Shown piece by piece: positions 49,998 to 57,858 of a DNA stretch of 64,000 nt. Position numbers and translations under genes: made by a program. The DNA comes from Amycolatopsis iheyensis (lineage in GTDB: Bacteria > Actinomycetota > Actinomycetes > Mycobacteriales > Pseudonocardiaceae), in assembly GCF_024703995.1 (NCBI RefSeq), contig NZ_JAMXQV010000016.1, positions 62,001 to 126,000 on the forward strand. The letters run 5' to 3'. Each line of letters opens with the position of its first letter. Position 1 is the stretch's first letter. The notes below the pieces were generated by a model. It was not told the origin of the DNA, searched no databases, and saw only the letters and a program-made list of their open reading frames with translations.

Positions 49998-51278
49998 ATG
50001 ACCACCAGCGACTTCCACCTGACCGGCGCCTACGCCCCGGTCCACGACGAGCTGACCGCGTTCGACCTGCCCGTCACCGGCGCGCTGCCGCCCGAGCTGA
50101 CCGGCTGGTACCTGCGCAACGGCCCGAACCCGCGCGAGGACAGCAAGCACTGGTTCACCGGCGACGGCATGGTCCACGGCGTCCGGCTCGAAAACGGCCG
50201 CGCCGCCTGGTACCGCAACCGCTGGGTGCGCACCGACAGCTTCGCCGACCCGGATCTCGAGCTGTACAACGAAGACGGCACGCGCAACCTCCACGCGAGC
50301 GTCGCCAACACGCACGTGGTCAACCACGCCGGGCGCACGCTCGCGCTCGTCGAGTCGTCGCTGCCGTACGAGATCACGACGGACCTCGAAACCGTCGGCG
50401 CCTACGACTTCGACGGCGAGCTCGCCGATTCGATGACCGCGCACCCGAAGATCTGCCCGGCGACCGGGGAGCTGCACTTCTTCGGCTACGGCAGCATCAC
50501 CGCGCCGCACGTGAGCTACTACCGCGCCGACGCCGCCGGGAAGCTCGTCGTCAAGCAGCCGATCGACGTCCCGGGGCTGACGATGATGCACGACTTCGCG
50601 CTCACCGCCGAGCACGCCGTCTTCTACGACCTGCCGGTCGTGTTCGACCGGGAGTCGGTCGGCCGGGGCATGCCCTACGCCTGGGACGCGAGCTACGGCG
50701 CCCGGCTCGGCGTGCTGCGCCGCGACCGGCCCGAAGCCGGCGTGCGCTGGCTGGCGATCGAACCCTGCTACGTCTTCCACACGCTCAACGCGTTCGACAC
50801 CCCGGACGGCCGGATCGTCGTGCACGTCCTGCGCTACGACCACCAGTGGTGGGCCGGCCACGAGGACCCGCCGGCGGCACTGTGGCGCTGGACGATCGAC
50901 CTCGCGGCCGGCACGGTCACCGAGGACCGGCTCGACGACCGCCCGGGCGAGTTCCCCCGCATCGACGACCGGCTCGCCGGCTCCGACGCGCGCTTCGGGC
51001 ACGTCACGGGTCACGGCGTCCTGCGCCGCTACGACCTGCACGCGGGCACCGCCACCGAGCACGTTTTCGGCGAGGGGCGCACCCCGGGTGAGGCGGTGTT
51101 CGTCCCGGCGGAGCACGGCGAAGGCTGGCTGCTCGCCTACGTCCACGACGCGGCGGAGGACCGCAGCGACCTGGTCGTGCTCGACGCCGGGAACGTCGGC
51201 GCCGCCCCGGTCGCCACGGTCCACCTCCCGCAGCGCGTCCCCGCGGGCTTCCACGGGAACTGGCTACCGGACGCGTGA
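49998..51278 (+). CDS. Carotenoid oxygenase family protein
   Basis: A 426-residue seven-bladed beta-propeller enzyme. Landmarks are LPPELTGWYLRNGPNPR at the start, WFTGDGMVHG, TAHPKICPATGELHFFGY (first iron His), LTMMHDFALTAEHAVFYDLP (second), CYVFHTLNAFD (third), and a final PAGFHGNW (fourth His). The four His should hold Fe(II) and cleave a conjugated double bond in a carotenoid, apocarotenoid or stilbene. It shares an operon with the small membrane protein, under PadR. Confidence 0.93.
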   Translation: MTTSDFHLTGAYAPVHDELTAFDLPVTGALPPELTGWYLRNGPNPREDSKHWFTGDGMVHGVRLENGRAAWYRNRWVRTDSFADPDLELYNEDGTRNLHASVANTHVVNHAGRTLALVESSLPYEITTDLETVGAYDFDGELADSMTAHPKICPATGELHFFGYGSITAPHVSYYRADAAGKLVVKQPIDVPGLTMMHDFALTAEHAVFYDLPVVFDRESVGRGMPYAWDASYGARLGVLRRDRPEAGVRWLAIEPCYVFHTLNAFDTPDGRIVVHVLRYDHQWWAGHEDPPAALWRWTIDLAAGTVTEDRLDDRPGEFPRIDDRLAGSDARFGHVTGHGVLRRYDLHAGTATEHVFGEGRTPGEAVFVPAEHGEGWLLAYVHDAAEDRSDLVVLDAGNVGAAPVATVHLPQRVPAGFHGNWLPDA

Positions 51279-52013
51279 GCGCTTCTTCGGCTCCGGCCGC
51301 TCCTGCCGGACGCCGTCGACGAAGACGTCGACCCGCTCGTCCAGGAACGCCACCAAGCCGGCGACGCGGGTGCCCTCCGGCAGCGGCACCGGGTAGCTCC
51401 AGGCGAGGTCCGGGTGCCCGGCCACGTCGAAGTGGTCGGCGGCGCCCTTGTACGGGCAGTGCGTCACGACGCCGATCTTCTCGAGCAGGTCCATCCGGAC
51501 GTCGACGCGCGGCAGGTAGTAGCGGGTCGGCAGCCCGGTCTCGAACAGCAGGTGCGGGCGCACGGTGTCGGCGACGGTGACGCCGTCGACCTCGATCCGG
51601 ATGTGCCGCGAGCTCGGCAGGATGTCGACGCGGACGCCGGGGTCGCGTGGATGCGTGTAGATCTGCTCGTCTTCTTCGAACCAGTCGAACGGGGCGAAGT
51701 CGAACCGGACGTGCCCCCGCAGCTCTTCGATCGGCGAATCCGGGTATTCCAGCGCGGCGTCCACCGCCTCCGCTCCACCACCCTTTATCGTCGACAGAAC
51801 ACCTTCTCCGCGGCTGGGCGAGTGCGACGTCCGGCCGGAGGGGGCGAGAACACCGCTCACGTCCGCGCGCGGGATGTAGTACGTGGGGTAGTAGGGAACT
51901 TCCCACACCAGAAGGGGGTGCACCGTGTCCGCGACGACCTGCCCGCCGAGGAACAGCCGCACCCGTTTCGCGCCTTGTGCCACGCGGACGCGGCCGCGTA
52001 CCGGAGTGCTCAT
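51264..52013 (-). CDS. DUF427 protein, two-domain
   Basis: A 249-residue protein made of two DUF427 beta-tent domains: one from VRLFLGGQVVADTVHPLLVWE with PTYYIPRADV, the second from IRIEVDGVTVADTVRPHLLFETGLPTRYYLPRVDV to CPYKGAADHFDV. The second carries the better-conserved CPYKG. Function is unknown. It starts at ATG 52013 and overlaps the oxygenase end by 15 bp. Confidence 0.92.
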   Translation of the reverse strand: MSTPVRGRVRVAQGAKRVRLFLGGQVVADTVHPLLVWEVPYYPTYYIPRADVSGVLAPSGRTSHSPSRGEGVLSTIKGGGAEAVDAALEYPDSPIEELRGHVRFDFAPFDWFEEDEQIYTHPRDPGVRVDILPSSRHIRIEVDGVTVADTVRPHLLFETGLPTRYYLPRVDVRMDLLEKIGVVTHCPYKGAADHFDVAGHPDLAWSYPVPLPEGTRVAGLVAFLDERVDVFVDGVRQERPEPKKRSRVR

Positions 52014-52113
52014 GCCCCGGTCAACGGGTCCCGGACACGGCGTATTCCGGCGGAACCGGCGTCCGGGCGGCTAGCGTGGCAGGGAGCATGAACACGACAG
52101 GAGGCGGGCACGG

Positions 52114-53313
52114 GTGGCCGGCGTAGCAGTTCCAACGGTCGGGACCCCCGCCGGGATGCGCAAGATCAACCAGCGGGCGGTGCTCGACCTGCTGCGCCGC
52201 AGCGGCGCGGCGACCCGGCCGCAGGTGGCGAAGGAGACCGGGCTGTCGAAGCCGACGGTCAGCCAGGCGCTGCTCGCGCTGGAAGCCGCGGGGCTCGCCC
52301 GGCCCACCGGGCAGACGTCCACCGGCACCGGCCGCTCGGCCGTGCTGTACGAGGCCGACCCGACCGCGGGCTACGTGCTGGGTGTCGACATCGGCCGCGA
52401 GCACATCCGCGTCGCGGTGGCGGACCTCGGCGCCGCGATCGTGGCGCGCCGCGACGAGCGCAACACGGCGCGCTCCGGCGCGGCGCTGGTCACCGCGGTC
52501 GGCAAGATCGCCGGTGACGCCGTCGCCGAGGCGGGCCTGACGGCTTCCGACATCGTTGTCCGCGTGGTCGGCTCCCCCGGCGTCGCCGACCCGGAGAAGC
52601 GCTGCTTCCGGCACGCGCCGAACCTGCCCGGCTGGGGCCGGGCCGGGCTGATCGACGACCTCGAGGCGGCGCTGGGCCCGGACCTGATGGTGGAGAACGA
52701 CGCGAACCTCACCGCCGTCGGCGAAGGCGAAAGCGGCGCGGCGCGCGGTGCGGCGGTGTTCGGCTGCATCACGATCGGCACGGGCGTCGGCATGGGCATG
52801 ATGGTCGACGGCCGGGTGTTCCGCGGCGCGACGGGCGCGGCGGGCGAGATCGGCTACCTCCCGTACGGCCGCACGCGCTCGTCGGCCGACGACGGCGCCC
52901 CACCCGCCCGCGGCCACCTGGAGGAGGCGACGGCGGCCCAGTCGGTGGTCCGCGGCGCCCGCGAACTGGGCCTGGGCACGGCGAAGTCGGCCCGCGAGGT
53001 GTTCCGCCTGGCCCGCGACGGCGACGAGCTGGCCCGCCGGGCGCTGGAAGCGGAAGCCGATCGCCTGGCGTACACGGTGGCCTCGGTGGCGGCGGTGATC
53101 GACCCGGAGCTGATCGTCCTGGGCGGCGGCATGGGCGCGGCGGCGGACCTGCTGCTGGAGCCGATCGACCGCGCGTTGCGGGGGTTCACGCCGTTGGTGC
53201 CGAAGGTGGTCCAAGGCGAGCTGGGCGAGGACGCGGTGCTGACCGGCGCGATCAGCGTCGGCCTGCGGGCGGCCGAAGGCCTGGTCTTCGACCGCCGGGT
53301 GGGTGCCGCCTAA
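52114..53313 (+). CDS. ROK family transcriptional regulator
   Basis: A 399-residue protein. The N-terminal winged helix is RKINQRAVLDLLRRSGAATRPQVAKETGLSKPTVSQALLALEAAGLA. The ROK kinase-like domain follows with YVLGVDIGREHIRVAV, VVGSPGVAD, LMVENDANLTAVGEG and GCITIGTGVGMGMMVDG. The CxCGxxGC zinc motif of typical ROK repressors is absent, replaced by YLPYGRTRSSADD, so ligand and metal binding may differ. Start GTG 52114. It probably controls carbohydrate genes, but none adjoin it. Confidence 0.92.
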   Translation: MAGVAVPTVGTPAGMRKINQRAVLDLLRRSGAATRPQVAKETGLSKPTVSQALLALEAAGLARPTGQTSTGTGRSAVLYEADPTAGYVLGVDIGREHIRVAVADLGAAIVARRDERNTARSGAALVTAVGKIAGDAVAEAGLTASDIVVRVVGSPGVADPEKRCFRHAPNLPGWGRAGLIDDLEAALGPDLMVENDANLTAVGEGESGAARGAAVFGCITIGTGVGMGMMVDGRVFRGATGAAGEIGYLPYGRTRSSADDGAPPARGHLEEATAAQSVVRGARELGLGTAKSAREVFRLARDGDELARRALEAEADRLAYTVASVAAVIDPELIVLGGGMGAAADLLLEPIDRALRGFTPLVPKVVQGELGEDAVLTGAISVGLRAAEGLVFDRRVGAA

Positions 53314-54275
53314 GCCGGTGCTTCGCCGAGCAGCCGGGCGCCGAGCGGGGTCACGAAGTGGACGACGCGCTGCCGGTCGCGGTGGCTCACGATGAGGTGC
53401 CCGGCCCGCAGGACGGCGGTGTGCTTGGACACCGCGGGCGCGGAAAGACCGAGCCGGTCGCCGAGCCGGGTCGAGCTGGAGCCCGGGTGCCGGTCGATCG
53501 CCCGCAGCACGCTCGCCCGGGTGCGGCCGATCAGGTCGGCGAGCGCGCCCGGCGCGACCGGGAGGTCCTGCCACCCGAGGACCGCCTCGGCCGGGTAGGT
53601 GATCGTCGGCGACCCCACGCCGACCAGGAAGTCCGGCGTCCGCGCGAACACCGACGGGATCAGCCGGAGCCCGCGGCCGCCGAGCTCGACGTCGCCGTCC
53701 GGCGCGCCGGGCAGCGTGCACGACAGCGTCGGCGCCCGCCAGCGCAGGTCCGGGTGCAGGCCGGCGAGGAGCCGCTCGACCCCGCCCTCCGCCAGGGCCG
53801 CCGAGCGGCGCCGCACGTCGGCCCGCAGGTGCTCGGTGATCGTGGGCCACACCGGGGCGATCGCGGCGGCGTGGTAGCCGCGGTACTCCTCGACGATCCG
53901 GCCGAGGACGTCCTGGTCCCCGGCGGCGAAGGACCGGCCCCACGCCGGGAGCCGGCCCTGCCGTTCGAGGTACTGCGCGGGGCGCAGCAGGCGAGACCGC
54001 GGGGTGCTCCGCACGCGGTCCCAGGCGTCGTCGAGCCGCGGCTCGGTGCCGCACAGGAACGCCGGCCACAGCCCCGAGGGGCCGACGAGCTGCCGCAACA
54101 TCGGCAGCGGCGTGCGCACCCGTGCCGTCGCCAGCGCCCGCCAGGGTTCGAACGACGGGCCGCCCCCGCGGCGCAGCAGCAGTTCCAGGCTGAACGCGGC
54201 TTCCAGGAGCGGCGCCGGTTCGACCACCAGCCGGGTCCTGGCCAGATCGGCCGCCGTGAAATGAACGCGCAGCAT
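53310..54275 (-). CDS. ArsR-type regulator with large N-terminal domain (DUF5937-like)
   Basis: A 321-residue protein. The first 230 residues form an effector-like domain found in actinobacteria, starting MLRVHFTAADLARTRLVVEPAPLLEAAFSLELL. The C-terminal winged helix is ADLIGRTRASVLRAIDRHPGSSSTRLGDRLGLSAPAVSKHTAVLRAGHLI. GGAGGGGAG precedes ATG 54275. It overlaps the ROK gene by four bases (CTAA). Ligand and target are unknown; the divergent gene encodes a secreted SH3-like protein. Confidence 0.9.
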   Translation of the reverse strand: MLRVHFTAADLARTRLVVEPAPLLEAAFSLELLLRRGGGPSFEPWRALATARVRTPLPMLRQLVGPSGLWPAFLCGTEPRLDDAWDRVRSTPRSRLLRPAQYLERQGRLPAWGRSFAAGDQDVLGRIVEEYRGYHAAAIAPVWPTITEHLRADVRRRSAALAEGGVERLLAGLHPDLRWRAPTLSCTLPGAPDGDVELGGRGLRLIPSVFARTPDFLVGVGSPTITYPAEAVLGWQDLPVAPGALADLIGRTRASVLRAIDRHPGSSSTRLGDRLGLSAPAVSKHTAVLRAGHLIVSHRDRQRVVHFVTPLGARLLGEAPA

Positions 54276-54399
54276 GAACTCCCCTCCCCCGGGCAAGTTT
54301 TCCCCAGGGAGAAAGGTTGTGGAAGAGCCGGCGGGCGGTATTCGAAGATTGTTTCGCGCGAATCTTTTGTTTCGGATCACCGTTCTTGGGAGGAGAACC

Positions 54400-54768
54400 A
54401 TGTCGTTCACCGCGAAACGCCTGCTCGTCACCGCCGCGGCGGCCGTTCTGTCGTTCGCCGGGGTCGCCCTGGCGCCCGCGACCGCTTCGGCGGCGCCGCT
54501 CAACCCCTGCGCTCACCCGGGCTGGATCGAGGACTTCCCGACCGAGGGATACCTCACCGGCGAGCCCACCAACATCCGCTCCGGCCCCTACCTGGACTGC
54601 GCGGTCAACAAGGTCGGCCACGCGGGCGACTACGCGATCTACATGTGCTGGCGAGAAGGCAGCACCTACGGCGGCACGAACCGCTGGACGTTCGTCTACA
54701 GCAGCGGCTCACGGGGCTGGGTGACCAACAGCCTCCTGGCGTACGGCGGCAGTCCCTACCACTGCTAG
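54400..54768 (+). CDS. Secreted SH3-like small protein
   Basis: A 122-residue exported protein. The signal peptide (RLLVTAAAAVLSFAGVALAPATASA) is cleaved near ASA. The mature part has EPTNIRSGPYLDCAV, WRFV-like strands and GSRGWVTNSLLAYGG, an SH3b pattern seen in secreted actinomycete proteins. Its four Cys may form two disulfides. GAGGAGAACC is the ribosome site. A strong hairpin follows the stop codon. Confidence 0.86.
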   Translation: MSFTAKRLLVTAAAAVLSFAGVALAPATASAAPLNPCAHPGWIEDFPTEGYLTGEPTNIRSGPYLDCAVNKVGHAGDYAIYMCWREGSTYGGTNRWTFVYSSGSRGWVTNSLLAYGGSPYHC

Positions 54769-54780
54769 GCGGGGAGCGGC

Positions 54781-54802
54781 GGGGCGCGGACACCCGCGCC
54801 CC
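54781..54802. terminator. Hairpin terminator between convergent genes
   Basis: Perfect 9-bp stem GGGGCGCGG/CCGCGCCCC with a 4-base loop, between the stops at 54768 and 54812; it can serve both genes. Confidence 0.75.
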
Positions 54803-54811
54803 GGTTCCCGG

Positions 54812-55273
54812 CTAAGCCGCGCGCCAGGCCTCGCCGCCCGTCGAGATCCGCCAGGGCGTCAGCTCCAGCACCGTGATCTTGGGGTCCCGGCAGTCCTCGC
54901 CGCCCAGGATCTTCGGGTCGTAGCCCAGTGGCTCCGAGGTCGAGGCGAACAAGTCCCAGAGGTTCTTCCGCGACTGTTCGTCGTCCCGCAGCTCCGCCCG
55001 GCACTCCGCCACCGCGACTTCGTGCGCGGGGTCCCAGTACGAGCACGACACGTACGGCGACGCCGCCAGGTGCGCCAGCTTCAGCGGTGTCGGCCGGGTG
55101 AACAGCCGGCCGGTCAGGCCTTCCGGGCCGTGCTCCCAGATCGGGTGCACCACCCGCGACCGCGGGCGGCCCCGGCGGTCGACGGTCACCAGCGTGCACC
55201 ACACGACCCGGTGCGCCACACGCACGAACGCTTCGGCCAGCTCGCCCGGTACTCTGCTAGATTCCACAACCAT
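54812..55273 (-). CDS. Pyridoxamine-phosphate-oxidase-fold (FMN/F420) protein
   Basis: A 153-residue split-barrel protein: VWCTLVTVDRRGRPRSRVVHPIWE at the start, LKLAHLAASPYVSCSYWDPAHEVAVAECRAEL in the middle. This is the PNPOx-like family, binding FMN or F420; substrate unknown. Its ATG (55271-55273) shares bases with the ATG of the divergent MarR gene, and a TAGGAT -10 box stands eight bases upstream, so the transcript should be leaderless. Confidence 0.88.
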   Translation of the reverse strand: MVVESSRVPGELAEAFVRVAHRVVWCTLVTVDRRGRPRSRVVHPIWEHGPEGLTGRLFTRPTPLKLAHLAASPYVSCSYWDPAHEVAVAECRAELRDDEQSRKNLWDLFASTSEPLGYDPKILGGEDCRDPKITVLELTPWRISTGGEAWRAA

Positions 55274-55287
55274 GGTTGTGCATCCTA
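55258..55287. promoter_or_regulatory. Symmetric leaderless double promoter with shared start-codon palindrome
   Basis: A perfect 16-bp palindrome CACAACCATGGTTGTG (55265-55280) has the two divergent start codons at its centre (CATG 55271-55274). On each side a -10 box lies exactly eight bases from the A of its ATG: TAGATT (55258-55263, plus strand) and TAGGAT (55287-55282, minus strand). A GTGACA -35 (55311-55306) 18 bp upstream fits the minus promoter. The MarR protein probably binds the palindrome. Confidence 0.8.
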
Positions 55288-55754
55288 CGCCGGACGGCCT
55301 GGACTTGTCACTCACCAGCCTCTTCGCGGGCTGGGCGATGACGGACGAAGTCCAGCGGCGGCTCACCGAACGCGGCTTCGGCGACCTGAGGTTCAACGAT
55401 GGTGTCGTGATCCAGCACGTCCTCGCCGCGCCGCTGTCTATCACCGCGCTGGCCGAGCGGATGGGCGTGACCCAGCAGGCGGCGTCGAAGGCCGTCGCGG
55501 ACCTCGAACGGCGGGGGTTGCTGCGCCGCGAGCCCGACCCCGCCGACGCGCGCACGAAACTGCTGCACCTCACCGGCCACGCGCGCGACGCCGTCGAAGC
55601 GACCCGGACGCTGCGAGCGGACCTTCAGGCGGAACTCGTGGCGGAGTACGGAAAAGCCCGCGTCGACGACGCCCGGGCCCTGCTGGCGTCGGTCATCGGC
55701 CGCCTCGGCGGCGGGGACGCGATCCGCGCACGGCGAGTCCGGCCGCCGCACTGA
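55272..55754 (+). CDS. MarR family transcriptional regulator
   Basis: A 160-residue regulator. The winged helix is SITALAERMGVTQQAASKAVADLERRGLLRREPDPADARTKLLHLT, and flanking helices form the dimer. The start ATG at 55272 overlaps that of the divergent PNPOx-like gene, within a palindrome expected to be its operator. GTG 55278 is an alternative start. It most likely represses itself and the divergent gene. Confidence 0.9.
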   Translation: MVVHPTPDGLDLSLTSLFAGWAMTDEVQRRLTERGFGDLRFNDGVVIQHVLAAPLSITALAERMGVTQQAASKAVADLERRGLLRREPDPADARTKLLHLTGHARDAVEATRTLRADLQAELVAEYGKARVDDARALLASVIGRLGGGDAIRARRVRPPH

Positions 55755-55803
55755 ATTACCCGATTACCCGCGACGTAATCGACACCGCCGCGAGAATCGG
55801 GGG

Positions 55804-56127
55804 ATGAGCGAAACGAACCGCGAGATCGTCGTCGGCTGCCTGGAGAACCTGTTCACGCACAAGGACTTCGACGCCGCCAAAGCCGCACTGCACCCGGACT
55901 TCGTCACCCACAGCCCCGGCCTCCCCAACGGCCGCGACGCCTTCGCCGCCGCCGTCGAAAACTCCCCGCTCGCCGGGGCGAGCGCCGAGATCCGGCACGT
56001 CGTCGCCGAGGACGACCTCGTCGTGGTGCACCTGCACGTCGCCGGCACCGCCGTCGTCGACATCCTGCGGGTCGAAGACGGCCTGCTCGTCGAACACTGG
56101 GACGTCAAGCAGCCCCTGGGCGCGTGA
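55804..56127 (+). CDS. NTF2-like/SnoaL-type small protein
   Basis: A 107-residue alpha+beta barrel protein: NREIVVGCLENLFTHKDFDAAKAALHPDFVTHSPGLPNGRDAF at the start and VVVHLHVAGTAVVDILRVEDGLLVEHWDVKQP at the end. This is the SnoaL/NTF2-like fold of cyclases, isomerases and unassigned stress proteins. GGGGG abuts ATG 55804. Its 3' end overlaps the thioesterase by 23 bp. Confidence 0.88.
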   Translation: MSETNREIVVGCLENLFTHKDFDAAKAALHPDFVTHSPGLPNGRDAFAAAVENSPLAGASAEIRHVVAEDDLVVVHLHVAGTAVVDILRVEDGLLVEHWDVKQPLGA

Positions 56128-56617
56128 TCACGCAGGTCCCCGACGCCGTGGCCAGCAGCTTGCCCTCGGCGTCGCGGATCTCCCCTTCGGCGAACGCGAT
56201 GCGCGAACCCTCCTTCACCACGCGCCCGGTCGCGCGGATCTCACCGCGGCCGGCGTGGATCGCGCGCAGGTAGCTCACCTTCAGCTCCACCGACGAGTAG
56301 CCGACGCCGGCCGGCAGCGTCGTGTGCACCGCGCAGCCGACCACCGAGTCCAGCATCGTGGCCGCCACGCCGCCGTGGACCATCCCGATCGGGTTGTACA
56401 GCGACTCGTCCGGCTCGGCGACCGCGACGACCTCGCCGTGGCCGATGCGCTCCCAGCGCAGCCCGAAGTGCGCGGCGATCGGCGGGCCGGGAACGCGCCC
56501 TTCAGCGACGGCGGTCAGGTAGTCGAACCCCGACATGGTGGCGCCGAGCCGGGCCGTCGCCAGGGGGTCCTGCCACGTGATGGTCTTCGAACGGACCTGC
56601 GCTTCGACGTCGGTCAT
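56105..56617 (-). CDS. PaaI-family hotdog thioesterase
   Basis: A 170-residue hotdog protein. YNPIGMVHGGVAATMLDSVVGCAVHTTLP contains the HGG motif with the oxyanion Gly and the nearby Asp; VELKVSYLRAIHAGRGEIRATGRVVKEGSRIAFAEGEIRDAEGKLLATASGTCVI completes the fold. It hydrolyses acyl-CoA thioesters, with substrate unassigned. AAGGAG lies five bases before ATG 56617. Confidence 0.92.
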   Translation of the reverse strand: MTDVEAQVRSKTITWQDPLATARLGATMSGFDYLTAVAEGRVPGPPIAAHFGLRWERIGHGEVVAVAEPDESLYNPIGMVHGGVAATMLDSVVGCAVHTTLPAGVGYSSVELKVSYLRAIHAGRGEIRATGRVVKEGSRIAFAEGEIRDAEGKLLATASGTCVITRPGAA

Positions 56618-56630
56618 CCCGGCTCCTTGA

Positions 56631-56648
56631 TTATGACAACTGTCTTAA
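56631..56648. promoter_or_regulatory. Imperfect dyad at the thioesterase promoter
   Basis: TTATGACAACTGTCTTAA: 14 of 18 positions symmetric, core GACA-AC-TGTC. On the minus strand it overlaps CATAAT, a good -10 box 15 bp before the thioesterase ribosome site. It may be bound by the divergently encoded ArsR-type protein or a remote regulator. Confidence 0.45.
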
Positions 56649-56741
56649 CCGCAGCCTCGCCCGCGGGCCCCGGCGCCGTCAAGCACGGCGTGACCGAGGC
56701 CACCGGTGGTCCGCCCGCGACGTGGATGGAATCATCCGGGG

Positions 56742-57116
56742 GTGGACATCGACCCCGGCCGCAAGCTGATCGACCCGGAACGCGTGGCCGCGGCGGTCGA
56801 CGGGCTGGGCGACCGCGCCGTCATCGACGAGTGGGCCCAGCGCTTCTCGGTGGTCGCCGACCCGTCGCGGCTCGCGCTGCTCGTCTCGATCCACTACGCC
56901 CGCGAGATCAGCGTCACCGACCTCGCCGCGGTCACCGGCATGACCGACACCGCGGTTTCGCAGGCCCTGCGGCTGCTGCGGGCACACGGACTGGTGACCA
57001 CGCAACGCACCGGCCGGGTGGTCCGGTACCGGCTCGCCGACGCCACGGTGCACGAACTCATCCATCGGGTGCGCCCGCACCCCCAACAGCCCGCGAACGA
57101 AGGCCAGGACAGGTAA
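56742..57116 (+). CDS. ArsR-family regulator, possible metal sensor
   Basis: A 124-residue regulator: FSVVADPSRLALLVSIHYAREISVTDLAAVTGMTDTAVSQALRLLRAHGLVTTQRTGRVVRYRLADATVHELIHRV. The recognition-helix Cys pair (ELCVC) of cadmium/arsenic sensors is absent (EISVTDL). The last helix holds D-x3-H-x3-H (DATVHELIH), reminiscent of the alpha-5 zinc or nickel site of CzrA/NmtR sensors, an inference. It starts at GTG 56742. The HAD gene follows after 10 bp. Confidence 0.85.
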   Translation: MDIDPGRKLIDPERVAAAVDGLGDRAVIDEWAQRFSVVADPSRLALLVSIHYAREISVTDLAAVTGMTDTAVSQALRLLRAHGLVTTQRTGRVVRYRLADATVHELIHRVRPHPQQPANEGQDR

Positions 57117-57126
57117 CCTCCGGCGC

Positions 57127-57858
57127 ATGACGGGATTGCCCGAGACCATCACCGCCTGCCTGTTCGACCTCGACGGAGTGCTCACCGGCACGGCAGTTCT
57201 GCACCGCGAAGCCTGGAAACGGACTTTCGACGAGTTTCTTCGCGCCCGCGACGGCGCCGGCTTCCGCGAGTTCACCGACCAGGACTACGCGACCTATGTG
57301 GACGGCCGCCCGCGCGCCGACGGCGTGCGGGAGTTCCTGAAGTCGCGCGAGATCGAACTGCCCGAAGGCACGCCGGACGACCCCGCCGACGCCCCGACCG
57401 TCAACGGCGTCGGCAACCGCAAGAACGACCTCGTCCTGAAGATCATCGACGAACGCGGCGTGAGCCCCTACCCCGGCTCGATCCGCTACCTCGAGGCGGT
57501 CAAGGCCGCGGGGCTGCGGATCGCCGTCGTGACGTCGTCGGCCAACGGTGCCAAGGTCCTCGACGCCGGCGACCTCAGCAAGTACGTCGAAGCACGCGTC
57601 GACGGCCTCGTGATCCGCGAGCGGCACCTGAAGGGCAAGCCCGCGCCGGACTCGTTCCTGGCCGGCGCCGAAGCGCTCGGCGTCGAGCCCGCGCACGCGG
57701 CCGTCTTCGAGGATGCGCAATCCGGCGTCCAAGCCGGGAAAGCGGGTCATTTCGGTTACGTGGTGGGCGTCAACCGCGCCGACCAGGCCGCCGAGCTCAC
57801 GGCCCACGGGGCCGACATCGTGGTCGACGACCTCGCCGACCTGCTGGAGGATCGATGA
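57127..57858 (+). CDS. Beta-phosphoglucomutase-like HAD phosphatase
   Basis: A 243-residue HAD protein. Nucleophile D14 and acid D16 in CLFDLDGVLT; cap domain; motif II TSSANGAKVL; K in LKGKPAPDSF; motif IV FEDAQSGVQAGKAG. The cap and the downstream GH65 gene (ATGA overlap) indicate beta-phosphoglucomutase, converting beta-glucose-1-phosphate from disaccharide phosphorolysis to glucose-6-phosphate. Confidence 0.92.
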   Translation: MTGLPETITACLFDLDGVLTGTAVLHREAWKRTFDEFLRARDGAGFREFTDQDYATYVDGRPRADGVREFLKSREIELPEGTPDDPADAPTVNGVGNRKNDLVLKIIDERGVSPYPGSIRYLEAVKAAGLRIAVVTSSANGAKVLDAGDLSKYVEARVDGLVIRERHLKGKPAPDSFLAGAEALGVEPAHAAVFEDAQSGVQAGKAGHFGYVVGVNRADQAAELTAHGADIVVDDLADLLEDR

